Positions 55,348-64,000 of a stretch of 64,000 nucleotides of DNA are shown here, in pieces. The notes below the pieces were generated by a model that was not told the origin of the DNA, did no database searches, and saw only the letters and a program-made list of their open reading frames with translations. Within the stretch, counting starts at the first letter, position 1; every line of letters begins with the position of its first letter. Origin of the DNA: an uncultured Marinifilum sp. (GTDB lineage Bacteria; Bacteroidota; Bacteroidia; Bacteroidales; Marinifilaceae); NCBI RefSeq assembly GCF_963677195.1, contig NZ_OY781918.1, forward strand, positions 3,336,923-3,400,922. The letters are read 5' to 3'. The translations under genes were made by a program, and so were the position numbers.

Positions 55348-56058
55348 ATGTTTTTTGCAGAAAATATCAAGTTTCTTCGCAAGAGAAGAAAAAAATCTCA
55401 GGCCGATTTATCTGAGCAATTGGGAATTACCCGAACCACTTTGGCAGGATATGAAAAAAGTGTTCAGCCCCCTTTTAAAGTGCTAATTAAATTCGCTGAA
55501 TACTTTGGGGTTTCTATTGATGCCTTAATAAGGTATAAATTGCAGGAATTATCGGAATTTCAGCTTTCGCAGATAGAAAATGGATTTGATATTGATGTAA
55601 CCGGTAAAAAATTACGCTTGCTTACCATATCAGTAAACCAAGATGGAGAAGAAAACATTGAAATGGTTCCCCTAAAAGCTCAGGCCGGCTATACCAATAG
55701 TTATGGCGATTTGGATTTCATCGAATCCCTACCAAAATTCACACTCCCATTTTTACCTAAAGATAAAAGCTATCGCACATTTCAAATTCAGGGAGACTCA
55801 ATGCTCCCAATTCCTGAAGGATCGTGGGTAACCGCCTCTTATATTCAAAACTGGGAAAACATTAAAGATGGCACACCCTGCATTATTGTTACACAAGATG
55901 ATGGTATTGTATTTAAAGTAGTATATAAACAACTGAAAAAAAATAAATCATTTTTGCTGGTATCGACAAACCGGAACTACAAACCTTACGAAATGCCTAT
56001 TAATAAGGTGGTTGAAATCTGGAAATTCGAAACTTATAATGGGTTTGAAATATTATAA
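55348..56058 (+). CDS. XRE/S24 LexA-like self-cleaving repressor
   Basis: 236 residues. N-terminal XRE helix-turn-helix (KKSQADLSEQLGITRTTLAGYE) and C-terminal S24 peptidase domain with Ser151 in IQGDSMLPIPEG and Lys190 in GIVFKVVYK. The candidate cleavage bond is Ala113-Gly114 in KAQAGY; its spacing to Ser (38) and Ser to Lys (39) resembles LexA. It diverges from dinB-dnaE across two operator-like repeats, so it should repress the cassette until DNA damage triggers self-cleavage (inference from family and context). Confidence 0.92.
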   Translation: MFFAENIKFLRKRRKKSQADLSEQLGITRTTLAGYEKSVQPPFKVLIKFAEYFGVSIDALIRYKLQELSEFQLSQIENGFDIDVTGKKLRLLTISVNQDGEENIEMVPLKAQAGYTNSYGDLDFIESLPKFTLPFLPKDKSYRTFQIQGDSMLPIPEGSWVTASYIQNWENIKDGTPCIIVTQDDGIVFKVVYKQLKKNKSFLLVSTNRNYKPYEMPINKVVEIWKFETYNGFEIL

Positions 56059-56134
56059 ATAAAAAATATCAAAAAAAGTGTAACTAATTACACTCCTCTC
56101 TTACTAAATAGATAAAGAATAAAATACACACACA

Positions 56135-56656
56135 TTGAAAAAAGACGATCTATTTAATCAAATTCTATCGGATAATAGCGAGCGCATACAGCGAATATGC
56201 CGTTACTATAATTCGAATGCCGAAGATCAAAAAGATATGTATCAGGAAGTGCTGATTAATATCTGGAAAAGTTTGGATCAATTTAAAGGAAAATCGGCTG
56301 TTAGCACATGGGTTTATCGTGTAGCTGTTAACACATCGCTGAGCTTTACCGGTAAAAGCTACAGAGAAATGAAACTGATTGTACATAGCGATACGCAAAA
56401 TTTAAATTTTATTGTTGATGATGATGAATTGGATATCAAACAAAAAGAAGAAAGCCAATTTAATCTACTACAAAACGAATTAAATATGCTGTCGGTAATA
56501 GACAAGGCTTTAATATCTCTAATGCTTGAAGGTTTAAGTATGCGTGAAATAGCAGATGTAATTGGCATTAACGAACCCAATGTAAAGGTGAAAATTCACC
56601 GTATTAAAACACAATTAAAGAACAAATTAAGAGGAGGTAATCATGAATTTAAATAA
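56135..56656 (+). CDS. ECF sigma factor with TTG start
   Basis: 173-residue sigma factor: region 2 with DQKDMYQEVLINIWKSLDQF and VSTWVYRVAVNTSLSF, region 4 with MLEGLSMREIADVIGINEPNVKVKIHRIK. No ATG precedes residue 35, inside region 2, so TTG at 56135 is the likely start. The next gene overlaps it by 14 bp and encodes a membrane protein that could be its partner. Confidence 0.88.
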   Translation: MKKDDLFNQILSDNSERIQRICRYYNSNAEDQKDMYQEVLINIWKSLDQFKGKSAVSTWVYRVAVNTSLSFTGKSYREMKLIVHSDTQNLNFIVDDDELDIKQKEESQFNLLQNELNMLSVIDKALISLMLEGLSMREIADVIGINEPNVKVKIHRIKTQLKNKLRGGNHEFK

Positions 56657-57185
56657 TCAGAATAAAAATAAAATAGATTTGGGTCAGTTGATCGGGAAAT
56701 TACAGAAAGAGGATAAGAATTATTCAGTTCTTTGTAAGGTACTTAAGACCATTTACTGGGTTTTAATTCCTATCTACACTTTAATGACTGCTGCAACATA
56801 TATTGACACAAGAGAAATTAACGATTTGTTATCCGGATTTTTCATTGTTGGTTCTTTTTTAATTTTTGCACTAGTTATAAGGAATTCCCAAAAAGAATAT
56901 CAAAATGCTGATTACTCCTTGCCCACTCTTGTTATGCTAAAAAAAGCCGCAGCAAGATATCAACCTATAAGACCTAAAGGTTTATACGCATTAGTTGCTT
57001 TTTTCATGATGGATGCAGGCTTTTTCTTAAACAGCAACATTAAATGGAATACAATGATACATCAAAGCATTGTACTCGGAGTTCTTATTTTTGGGTTACT
57101 TATTAGTTTAATTATATGGTATTACAAATACAAGCCACTTCGTGATCATGCCTTGACAATTATTGCAGAAATAGAAGGTAAATAA
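56643..57185 (+). CDS. Membrane protein coupled to the ECF sigma factor
   Basis: 180 residues. A cytoplasmic N-terminal segment of about 35 residues, then four hydrophobic segments (about 38-55, 62-80, 110-125, 138-160) in two pairs. It lacks the ZAS/RskA signatures of known anti-sigma factors. Overlap with the sigma gene suggests a regulatory role. Confidence 0.7.
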   Translation: MNLNNQNKNKIDLGQLIGKLQKEDKNYSVLCKVLKTIYWVLIPIYTLMTAATYIDTREINDLLSGFFIVGSFLIFALVIRNSQKEYQNADYSLPTLVMLKKAAARYQPIRPKGLYALVAFFMMDAGFFLNSNIKWNTMIHQSIVLGVLIFGLLISLIIWYYKYKPLRDHALTIIAEIEGK

Positions 57186-57231
57186 TTATGGTTTTAACAA
57201 ATCATTAAAATTATATTGCTAATAATGATTC

Positions 57232-57239
57232 TATCTTTG
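57232..57239 (+). promoter_or_regulatory. Candidate -7 element of the flavoprotein gene
   Basis: Perfect TAtcTTTG, 76 nt before the ATG at 57316, without a clear TTTG partner. Confidence 0.4.
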
Positions 57240-57315
57240 CACACCTAAAATATTTTGAACCGAAAAAGGGAAACCTTATCGAGATAAAATTCAAAAATCA
57301 AAAAAAATTAAACTA

Positions 57316-57951
57316 ATGAAAGTAGTCGCATTTAACGGAAGTCCGAAAAAAGAAGGCAATACTTACCACGCTTTGCAATTGGTATGTGAACAGTTGGAAG
57401 CTAAAGGAATTGAGACAGAAATTGTGAATGTTGGTATTAAAAATGTGAAAGCATGTACCGGTTGCAACATGTGTTTTAAAAATCGTGATGAAAAATGTAT
57501 TATTAAAAACGATAATGTGAATGAATGGATTCAGAAAATGAAAGAAGCCGATGGAATTCTTTTGGGTTCGCCGGTTCATTATGCATCTTTAAGCGCAAGT
57601 CTTAAATCATTTCTTGATCGTGCATTCTATGTTGCCGGAGCTAATGGAAATTTGTTCCGCCACAAAGTAGGTGCTTCTGTTGCAGCAGTTCGTCGTTCGG
57701 GTGGATTACCTGCCTTTAACGAAATGAATAACTATCTTACCTATTCCGAAATGATGATTCCAACATCGAACTACTGGAATGTGATTCATGGTTTGTTCCC
57801 AGGACAAGTTCATGAAGATGAAGAAGGTGTTCAAATTATGAGAGTTTTGGGTAAAAACATGGCTTACCTACTTGAATTAATGGAAAATGGTAAAGATAAG
57901 GTGGAAGCTCCTGCTATGGAGAAAAAAATAATGACCAACTTTGTGAAATAA
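57316..57951 (+). CDS. Iron-sulfur flavoprotein (NADPH-dependent FMN reductase-like)
   Basis: 211 residues with a flavodoxin-like fold: FMN phosphate loop FNGSPKKEGNTYHAL, then CTGCNMCFKNRDEKC, which fits the CX2CX2CX7C motif of iron-sulfur flavoproteins, and LGSPVHYASLSASLKSFLDR binding the flavin ring. Expected to transfer electrons, perhaps in oxidative-stress or quinone reduction; the substrate is unknown. Single gene with its own terminator. Confidence 0.88.
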   Translation: MKVVAFNGSPKKEGNTYHALQLVCEQLEAKGIETEIVNVGIKNVKACTGCNMCFKNRDEKCIIKNDNVNEWIQKMKEADGILLGSPVHYASLSASLKSFLDRAFYVAGANGNLFRHKVGASVAAVRRSGGLPAFNEMNNYLTYSEMMIPTSNYWNVIHGLFPGQVHEDEEGVQIMRVLGKNMAYLLELMENGKDKVEAPAMEKKIMTNFVK

Positions 57952-57969
57952 CATTATATATTTATAATG

Positions 57970-58001
57970 AAAATGGCCAAACTAATTAAGTTGGCCATTT
58001 T
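57970..58001. terminator. Terminator between flavoprotein and thioredoxin-like genes
   Basis: Perfect 11-bp stem AAAATGGCCAA / TTGGCCATTTT with a 10-nt loop. It lies between two convergent genes. Confidence 0.92.
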
Positions 58002-58003
58002 TA

Positions 58004-58465
58004 TTATTTAAACTTTTTTGATAAATCCTCGAAAGATATGTAAGCAGAATGTCGGTAGTATTCCTTTCCATTTTTGTCGAGCAAAATTTGGGTGGGAATA
58101 CGAACTACTCCATAAAATTTCATCAGGTTCTGATTTTCAGGAACAAGTGTATTTACGAATACCACATTCACTTGTTGAGGAAAATTCTGTTTTACCGCTT
58201 TCATTACCTTTTTCATTTTGCGACAAGAAATACAGGCTTCGGCTCCAAATTCCAGAAATGTAATTTGATAATCTCTCTCATTTAAAGAATAATTATAAAG
58301 GGAATCAATCAAGTTTAACTCTTCTTTTTTCACCTTTTCGGATAGCTGATTCATCATGCTGTTTGAAAGATAATTGTTCATTTTATCTTTCATGTTAAGA
58401 CCAACAATTAATAAAAGCAGTATAATTCCAAAAGCTATTCCTGTAAGAATGTTCTTTACACTCAT
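58004..58465 (-). CDS. Membrane-anchored thioredoxin-like protein (CISC motif)
   Basis: 153 residues: N-terminal membrane anchor (about 7-24) and a thioredoxin fold with the redox motif CISC in FGAEACISCRKMKKVMK and a cis-Pro segment RIPTQILLDKNG. Probably faces the periplasm and takes part in thiol exchange. The gene starts 6 bp after the peptidase stop, in the same operon. Confidence 0.85.
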   Translation of the reverse strand: MSVKNILTGIAFGIILLLLIVGLNMKDKMNNYLSNSMMNQLSEKVKKEELNLIDSLYNYSLNERDYQITFLEFGAEACISCRKMKKVMKAVKQNFPQQVNVVFVNTLVPENQNLMKFYGVVRIPTQILLDKNGKEYYRHSAYISFEDLSKKFK

Positions 58466-58471
58466 TTCTGT

Positions 58472-60502
58472 CTACTTTAAACCACTTCGTTTCAAAAGAG
58501 GATCGATTGATGGCTCTTTTCCTCTAAATTTTAAATATAAATTCATAGGATGTTCGCTACCTCCTTTTTCAAGGATATTTTCTCTAAACGAATTGGCAGT
58601 GGCCTTATCGTAAATTCCATTTTCCTTAAAAGCTTCAAATGCATCAGCATCTAATACTTCGGCCCATTTATAGCCATAATATCCAGCAGCATATCCCCCA
58701 GCAAAAATATGTGAGAAAGATGTGCTCATACAACTTTCTTTAATCGGAGAAAATAACTCTGTTGAAGCCATTGCACCATTTTCGAAAGAAGAAACATCTT
58801 CTGTAATTGGCTCTTTTACACTGTGCCACGACATATCATTTAAACCAAAGCTTATTTGTCGAACAAAGGAATATCCGCTAAGGAAATTTGCGCTATCGAT
58901 AATTTTCTGAACCAGTTCATCCGGAATTTTTTCGCCGGTTTCGTAATGTTCAGCCACTTCATCTAACCACTCTTTACGGAAAGCAAAGTTTTCCATGAAC
59001 TGTGATGGCAATTCAACAAAATCGCGATAAACATTGGTTCCCGATAAAGCACTGTAGGTACATTTAGACAACATCCCGTGCAAAGCATGACCAAATTCGT
59101 GCAAGAAGGTAGTTACTTCGTTAAAAGTTAGTAAGGATGGTTTTGTTTCGGTAGGACGCGTAAAGTTACACACAATAGAAATATGCGGACGGAAATCCTC
59201 TTCGTCTATTTTATATTGATCTGTAAAAGAGGTCATCCACGCACCGCCTTGCTTTGTGCTACGGGGGTGAAAATCGGCATAAAATAAAGAAATAAATTCA
59301 CCTTTTGAATCAAATACTTCATAAACATCTACTTCTTCATGGTATTTAGGAATATCTGCATTCAATTTAAATTGAAGACCGTAAAGTTTTCCTGCTAAAT
59401 CGAAAATTCCTTTTTTAACGCGTTCCAATTCAAAATACGGACGAGTAATTTCGTCGTTTATATCATACTTTTCTGTTTTTAATTTTTCAGCATAATAAGC
59501 CCAATCCCATCTTTGTAATTCAAAGTCTGCTCCCATAGATTTTGCGTAATCTTGCAACTCTTTAAATTCTTCTTTTGCTCTGGGCATTGAGGCATCTAAA
59601 AGTTCGTTCAAAAAGCTCAAAACTTTATCTGCCGATTTGGCCATTCTTTCCTCTAAAACAAAGTCGGCATAACTTTCATATCCCAAAAGTTTAACTTTTG
59701 CCAGGCGCAACTCAATAATACGATGAATCACTTTCTGGTTATCGAATTTATCATTAAAGCAACGCGAAGAATAGGCTCTGAACATTTTCTCTCTTAATTC
59801 GCGATTATCGGCATATTGCATAAAGGGAACATAGCTAGGAAATTGAAGGTTAAAAAGCCATCCATCCTTCTCTTTTTCCTTTGCAAGAGCCGATGCAGCC
59901 TCTAAAATACCATCGGGTAAGCCAGCAACATCCTTTTTATCGCTTAAATGTAATTCAAAATTATTGGTAGCTGCCAAAACATTTTCTCCAAACTGAAGAG
60001 TAAGTTTCGATAATTCTTTGGAGATCTCTCTTATTTTTGCTTTTTTTTCTTCATCCAAATCGGCTCCTGATCTCACGAAAGATTTGTAACGATCGGTCAA
60101 TAATTTTTCCTGTTCAACATTTAAATTAAACTTTGCCTTGTTTTGGTATACCAACTTTACTCTTGCGAATAATTTCTCATTCATGATAATATCGTTCGAA
60201 AACTCTGTTAGCATTGGAGAAACCTCACGTGCCAAAGCTTGCATTTCATCATTGGTATGTGCATGATTTAAATTGAAAAATACAGAGGCAACACGATCTA
60301 GTTGATGTCCTGAGTACTCAAGAGTTTCAATTGTATTAGAAAAACTAGGTGTTACAGAATTCTCTGCAATATTATCGATCTCTTTTCTTGCCTTTTCGAT
60401 ACTTTCTTTAAAGGCAGGCATATAATGCTCCAATTCAATTTTATCGAAAGGAACAGATTCGTATGGTGTCGTAAAATCTTCTAATAAAGGATTTGTACTC
60501 AT
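58472..60502 (-). CDS. M3-family metallopeptidase (Dcp / oligopeptidase A type)
   Basis: 676-residue zinc peptidase that trims short peptides. Zinc motif HEFGHALHGMLS with the third ligand Glu in FVELPSQFMENF; YFHPRS-type region YADFHPRSTKQGGAWMT and GYAAGYYGYKWAEVLDADAF are also typical. No signal peptide, so cytoplasmic. The closest groups are peptidyl-dipeptidase Dcp and oligopeptidase A. Confidence 0.94.
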   Translation of the reverse strand: MSTNPLLEDFTTPYESVPFDKIELEHYMPAFKESIEKARKEIDNIAENSVTPSFSNTIETLEYSGHQLDRVASVFFNLNHAHTNDEMQALAREVSPMLTEFSNDIIMNEKLFARVKLVYQNKAKFNLNVEQEKLLTDRYKSFVRSGADLDEEKKAKIREISKELSKLTLQFGENVLAATNNFELHLSDKKDVAGLPDGILEAASALAKEKEKDGWLFNLQFPSYVPFMQYADNRELREKMFRAYSSRCFNDKFDNQKVIHRIIELRLAKVKLLGYESYADFVLEERMAKSADKVLSFLNELLDASMPRAKEEFKELQDYAKSMGADFELQRWDWAYYAEKLKTEKYDINDEITRPYFELERVKKGIFDLAGKLYGLQFKLNADIPKYHEEVDVYEVFDSKGEFISLFYADFHPRSTKQGGAWMTSFTDQYKIDEEDFRPHISIVCNFTRPTETKPSLLTFNEVTTFLHEFGHALHGMLSKCTYSALSGTNVYRDFVELPSQFMENFAFRKEWLDEVAEHYETGEKIPDELVQKIIDSANFLSGYSFVRQISFGLNDMSWHSVKEPITEDVSSFENGAMASTELFSPIKESCMSTSFSHIFAGGYAAGYYGYKWAEVLDADAFEAFKENGIYDKATANSFRENILEKGGSEHPMNLYLKFRGKEPSIDPLLKRSGLK

Positions 60503-60686
60503 AATTTAATTCAATTTTATTATTTACATACAAATATAGAAAAGGTCTATGATTAAATGCTGCATTGGGAATATTAAAAAAGCTTAATTCTATTTAAATC
60601 GCTACAAATAGAGATAGAATTAATTTAAATAAAAAAATATTTTTTTTATTTATCTGAACTGTTAATACGTCTCAATAATGTTGATT

Positions 60687-60704
60687 ACATGACATTTGTC
60701 ATGT
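60687..60704. promoter_or_regulatory. Palindrome ACATGACA-TT-TGTCATGT
   Basis: Perfect 8-bp arms with a 2-nt centre, typical of an operator for a dimeric regulator. It lies about 100 bp before a -7-like element. Confidence 0.45.
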
Positions 60705-60727
60705 TTTTACAAGAGCTAAGCTGATGA

Positions 60728-60743
60728 TCGAAAAGGTTTTCGA
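60728..60743. promoter_or_regulatory. Palindrome TCGAAAA-GG-TTTTCGA
   Basis: Perfect 7-bp arms with a 2-nt centre, a second operator-like dyad in the same region. Confidence 0.4.
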
Positions 60744-60800
60744 CACAGACTTAAATTGCGCTATATCAATACGTAAAGAGTATCGATGGAAAAATTTATG

Positions 60801-60808
60801 TATATTTG
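60801..60808 (+). promoter_or_regulatory. Candidate -7 element before the small ORF and proB
   Basis: Perfect TAtaTTTG, about 44 nt before the ATG at 60852. No clear -33 TTTG. Confidence 0.45.
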
Positions 60809-60851
60809 AGCCTTAGATAAGGGGGAAATTACATTAGCAAGCTTTAGTATT

Positions 60852-60980
60852 ATGAAAGAAATGTGTAATCTTATCGATCAAGCAAAAAAATATTTGGAAG
60901 ACATTAATAGTAGCTTCTTCTACTACCTCCATGCCCCAATTTCATTTACTTTATCACCTCGTCCCGTTAGGGTATTTTAA
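60852..60980 (+). CDS. Possible 42-residue leader ORF
   Basis: Short open frame beginning MKEMCNLIDQAKKYLEDIN and continuing with SSFFYYLHAPISF and SPRPVRVF. A hairpin TAGTAG / CTACTA lies in the middle of the frame, and the promoter-like TAtaTTTG is just upstream. It could be a leader peptide involved in attenuation of proBA, but it lacks a run of proline codons, so this is speculative. Confidence 0.35.
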   Translation: MKEMCNLIDQAKKYLEDINSSFFYYLHAPISFTLSPRPVRVF

Positions 60981-61114
60981 TTCTTATACAACTTAAGTTT
61001 AATCTTTAAATACATTGGCCTAAGCTATTTATTTAAAGAGAATTTACACCATTTACCTTACTGTTTTATAATGTATGCAATGCATGCACTAGAATTACTA
61101 TACTCATAAATAAA

Positions 61115-62185
61115 ATGAAAAGAATTTGCATTAAAATAGGCTCTAATGTTTTAACCAAAGAAAACGGAGAGCTAAACAAAAAAAGAATTAAAAATATAGT
61201 TTATCAGATATCGGAGCTTCGAAAAAAGAATATTCAGTGCATTTTAGTTTCATCGGGAGCAGTTGCGGCTGGTAAAAGTAAAATTAATTTGTGCGATAAA
61301 ACCGATACTGTTTCGGCCCGCCAAATTTGGTCGTCGGTTGGACAGGTTGAATTGCTAAATGTGTATTCCTCCTATTTAAAGGAATATGATATTGAATGCG
61401 CCCAATTATTGGTAACAAAGCAAGATTTTAGAACAAGAGAGCATTATTTAAACATGAAAAACTGTCTTACATCACTTCTGCATAATGATGTTTTACCAAT
61501 TATCAATGAAAATGATGCAATTTCGGTTACTGCCTTAATGTTTACAGATAATGATGAATTATCGGGCTTAATTGCCTCTATGATAGACGCAGAAGCTTTG
61601 TTTCTGCTGAGTAATATCAATGGAATTTATACAGGTAATCCTGATAATCCAGATTCAACTTTATTGAAAACTGTTGATGGGGACATAAACCGACTAAAGC
61701 AATACATAAGCACAAAAAAATCGAATTTTGGACGTGGTGGTATGCTTACTAAATGCAGTATTGCCGGGCGTGTGGCAAAATCGGGAATTAGTGTTCATAT
61801 AGCCAATGGAGGAATCGATAATATAGTATTAAAGCTTATTGACTCACCTGCAAATGTGGATCATACCGAATTTATTCCCAGTAAAAAAACCTCTACCGTA
61901 AAACAGTGGCTGGCAAGCTCCGATGGGTTCGAAAAGGCAAAAATAACTATTAACGAAGGAGCCGAAGAAGCCTTATGTTCGAATAGAGCAAATAGTTTAC
62001 TTCCAATTGGAATTATGGAAATGAAAGGCAGTTTTGAGAAAGGAGACATTGTAAAAATAATAAATATGGAAGGGAAAGTTTTAGGACTTGGAAAAACTGC
62101 CTACAATAAAACAAAAGCAAAAATTCATATTGGTAAAAGTGGAGCTAAACCTCTGGTTCATTACGATTATTTGTTTCTGTATTAA
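61115..62185 (+). CDS. proB: Glutamate 5-kinase ProB
   Basis: Phosphorylates glutamate in the first step of proline synthesis. 356 residues. Amino acid kinase domain (1-255): KIGSNVLTKENGELN, VSSGAVAAGKSKI, INENDAISV, DNDELSGLIASMIDAEALFLLS and FGRGGMLTKCSIA. A C-terminal PUA domain (about 275-350) is present. The proA start lies 158 bp downstream. Confidence 0.96.
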   Translation: MKRICIKIGSNVLTKENGELNKKRIKNIVYQISELRKKNIQCILVSSGAVAAGKSKINLCDKTDTVSARQIWSSVGQVELLNVYSSYLKEYDIECAQLLVTKQDFRTREHYLNMKNCLTSLLHNDVLPIINENDAISVTALMFTDNDELSGLIASMIDAEALFLLSNINGIYTGNPDNPDSTLLKTVDGDINRLKQYISTKKSNFGRGGMLTKCSIAGRVAKSGISVHIANGGIDNIVLKLIDSPANVDHTEFIPSKKTSTVKQWLASSDGFEKAKITINEGAEEALCSNRANSLLPIGIMEMKGSFEKGDIVKIINMEGKVLGLGKTAYNKTKAKIHIGKSGAKPLVHYDYLFLY

Positions 62186-62342
62186 TTCAATATTTGAAGG
62201 CCAATTATTGAAAACAGCTACATGTAAGTAGTAATAGTAAAATATACTGCTTTTTTGTATGGAACTAAAAATTAAATTATAATCATTAGTTACTCATTTA
62301 GTGAAAATTGCCAATTTTAACGAAACAATTACTTTATTAATT

Positions 62343-63590
62343 ATGAAAACAATAGATCAACTATATAAAATAAAAGAAGCTGCACGAAACATGCCTCTTA
62401 TTTCAACCGAAACCATTAATAAAATTCTTTTGTCAATTGCACAAGCAATAAGAAATGCTTCCACCGATCTTTTAGCTGCTAACCAAAAAGACTTGAATAA
62501 TATGCGTAAAGATGATCCGAAATACGATCGTCTTCTTTTAAATCGGGAAAGAATTGAAGGAATTGCTTCGGATATTGAAAATACAGTTAAACTACCATCT
62601 CCTTTAGGTCGGATTCTATCTGAAAAAACACTGGAGAATGGTCTTACAATTAAAAAGCTTAGTGTTGCCTTAGGAGTTGTAGGTGTAATTTATGAAGCCC
62701 GACCTAATGTAACTATTGATGTTTTTGCTCTTTGTCTTAAATCGGGAAATGCTTGTGTTTTAAAAGGTGGTAGCGATGCCATAAATTCAAATAAAGCCAT
62801 AACTACTATTATAAAAAATACCTTATCAGAACTACATATTAATTCTGAAATTATTCAATTATTAGCTCCCGACCGAAAGGCTGCAAGTGAATTAATGAAT
62901 GCACAAGGCTTTGTTGATGTATTAATACCAAGAGGATCACAAAATTTAATAAATACAGTTCGTGAAAATTCAAAAGTTCCTGTTATTGAAACCGGCGCAG
63001 GAATTGTTCATACTTATTTCGACAAATTTGGAGATATTGAAAAAGGCAAAAACATTATTTTCAATGCAAAAACAAGGAGAGTAAGTGTTTGTAATGCTTT
63101 AGATTGTTTAATTATTCATAAGGATAGATTAAATGATTTATCGGCTTTGGTAGGTCGATTACAAGAAAAAAATGTGGTAATTTATGCTGATAATAATTCC
63201 TTTAAAGCCATTCAGGAAACTTATCCCAATTCTCTTTTATGCAAAGCCGATTTAGAATCGTATGGAACTGAATTTTTAAGCCATAAAATGTCGATTAAGA
63301 CAGTAAATAATTTTCAGGAAGCACTAGATCATATCTATCGTTACAGTTCAAAACACAGCGAAGCAATAATTAGCGAAAACAATGACATTATAAATGCCTT
63401 TTATTCTAGTGTTGATGCCGCTGCAGTTTATTGTAATACTTCAACTGCATTTACCGATGGTGCACAATTTGGCTTAGGTGCCGAAATTGGAATTAGTACT
63501 CAAAAGTTACACGCCAGAGGTCCAATGGCCCTAGAAGAACTTACCTCTTACAAATGGCTTATTGCCGGCAATGGACAAATAAGAGAATAA
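62343..63590 (+). CDS. proA: Gamma-glutamyl phosphate reductase ProA
   Basis: Reduces glutamyl phosphate to glutamate semialdehyde, second step of proline synthesis. 415 residues. [62 protein letters not shown] with the catalytic Cys, and the C-terminal [17 protein letters not shown]. The frame opens with GTG at 62301; the ATG at 62343 ([14 protein letters not shown]) is preferred. Confidence 0.96.
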   Translation: MKTIDQLYKIKEAARNMPLISTETINKILLSIAQAIRNASTDLLAANQKDLNNMRKDDPKYDRLLLNRERIEGIASDIENTVKLPSPLGRILSEKTLENGLTIKKLSVALGVVGVIYEARPNVTIDVFALCLKSGNACVLKGGSDAINSNKAITTIIKNTLSELHINSEIIQLLAPDRKAASELMNAQGFVDVLIPRGSQNLINTVRENSKVPVIETGAGIVHTYFDKFGDIEKGKNIIFNAKTRRVSVCNALDCLIIHKDRLNDLSALVGRLQEKNVVIYADNNSFKAIQETYPNSLLCKADLESYGTEFLSHKMSIKTVNNFQEALDHIYRYSSKHSEAIISENNDIINAFYSSVDAAAVYCNTSTAFTDGAQFGLGAEIGISTQKLHARGPMALEELTSYKWLIAGNGQIRE

Positions 63591-63621
63591 TTCAAACGCT
63601 TTTAAAACTATAGATTAAATG

Positions 63622-63652
63622 GGAGATTCAGCATTGGCGGATCTCCTTTTTT
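63622..63652 (+). terminator. Terminator of proBA
   Basis: Stem GGAGAT / ATCTCC (63622-63627, 63641-63646) followed by six T. Confidence 0.8.
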
Positions 63653-63869
63653 CATGGAAAGTTCGAAGAAATAATAAAAGTACAATCAGTTATTTTGCTC
63701 AAAATTTTAAGTCAATTATCTGCGAATAGAGATTATTGTATTTTTATATGTCGATTCGCAATATAAAAGCGCTTTTTAAAACAAAATATGCTTTCTAAGA
63801 ATTCTACAAATATTTAATTTCAAGAGATAGTTTTTATTAATTTTGGCGTCTTAAAATACAATATATTAT

Positions 63870-64000
63870 ATGAAGCAGAACTATTACCAAAATCGCATAA
63901 AAGCATTCAGAAAAGAAACGGCTATTCTTCAAAAAACAAATAAAAGGCTATCCGCATTTCGCTTACTTAGCGCAGTAGCTACATTTGTTTTGTTCTATCT
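63870..64000 (+). CDS. Start of a probable MutS-related membrane protein, cut by window edge
   Basis: Open frame from the ATG at 63870 to the edge (43 codons). It begins MKQNYYQNRIKAFRKETAIL and continues with a basic helical segment and the start of a hydrophobic segment (LLSAVATFVLFYL). This resembles the N-terminus of the membrane-bound MutS-like ATPases of Bacteroidota, which open with a similar basic helix and membrane segment. The ATPase part lies outside the window, so the call is tentative. Confidence 0.4.
   Translation, partial: MKQNYYQNRIKAFRKETAILQKTNKRLSAFRLLSAVATFVLFY

Larger units (their letters stand above)
60503..61114 (+). promoter_or_regulatory. 610-bp regulatory intergenic region upstream of proB
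   Basis: Divergent region between the M3 peptidase and proB. It contains two compact palindromes (60687-60704, 60728-60743), a perfect TAtaTTTG at 60801-60808, a 42-codon open frame at 60852-60980 with an internal hairpin, and the palindromic TGCATGCA around 61081-61088. Together these look like a regulated leader. No gene of known family. Confidence 0.5.

Noticed and set aside
1..64000. CRISPR array, tRNA, rRNA, insertion sequence or prophage
   Set aside because: I looked for regular repeats with spacers, cloverleaf-like segments, transposase or integrase motifs, and phage structural genes, and found none.

Overview
The window comes from an AT-rich member of the Bacteroidota. The evidence is gene content (DUF4295 beside rpmB and rpmG, BioG-type biotin synthesis, GH130 enzymes, a lipoprotein with an acidic export tail, an S24-repressor/dinB/dnaE cassette) and several promoters of the Bacteroidota form TTTG-N17-23-TAnnTTTG. 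It resembles marine Marinilabiliales/Marinifilaceae, but that placement is inference. No tRNA, rRNA, CRISPR array, insertion sequence or prophage was seen. Most transcription units end in clear intrinsic terminators.

Layout: 1-6 kb holds a cut-off MiaB-type gene, a frameshifted flavin reductase, bioF-bioG, and two AT-rich gene-poor gaps. 6-13.7 kb has a periplasmic thioredoxin, SlyD, a dicarboxylate symporter, a four-domain fasciclin lipoprotein, a CarH-like B12-binding MerR regulator, an ECF sigma factor, a DUF45 metallopeptidase and small unknowns. 13.8-24.3 kb has an HTH regulator behind a TGTAA-rich region, pyrK-pyrD, and a late-stage cobamide operon (cobD-cbiB-cobU, an amidotransferase-like lipoprotein, two cobT copies, cobS, cobC). 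24.4-29.9 kb has cell-wall, TPR and malic enzyme genes and a TRIC channel. 29.9-34 kb is a GH130/GT4/GH130/zinc-ribbon group.

34-40 kb has a double adenylate kinase with a degenerate second half, a FIST sensor with a soluble hybrid histidine kinase, and a TPR protein. 40-50.8 kb is housekeeping: gyrA, clpC, tpx, rimO, ftsY, DUF4295-rpmG-rpmB and a YitT protein. 51-56 kb is an inducible mutagenesis cassette: an S24 self-cleaving repressor diverging from dinB-dnaE over two operator-like repeats. 56-64 kb has an ECF sigma factor with a membrane partner, an iron-sulfur flavoprotein, a thioredoxin-like protein, an M3 peptidase, a regulatory intergenic region with a possible small ORF, proB-proA, and the start of a probable membrane MutS-like gene.

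The most unusual parts are the cobamide operon (paired CobT paralogues plus a lipoprotein with a complete Cys-His-Glu triad), the double adenylate kinase, the CarH-like regulator without carotenoid genes, the TGTAA-rich region before pyrKD, and the SOS-like cassette with its operator repeat.
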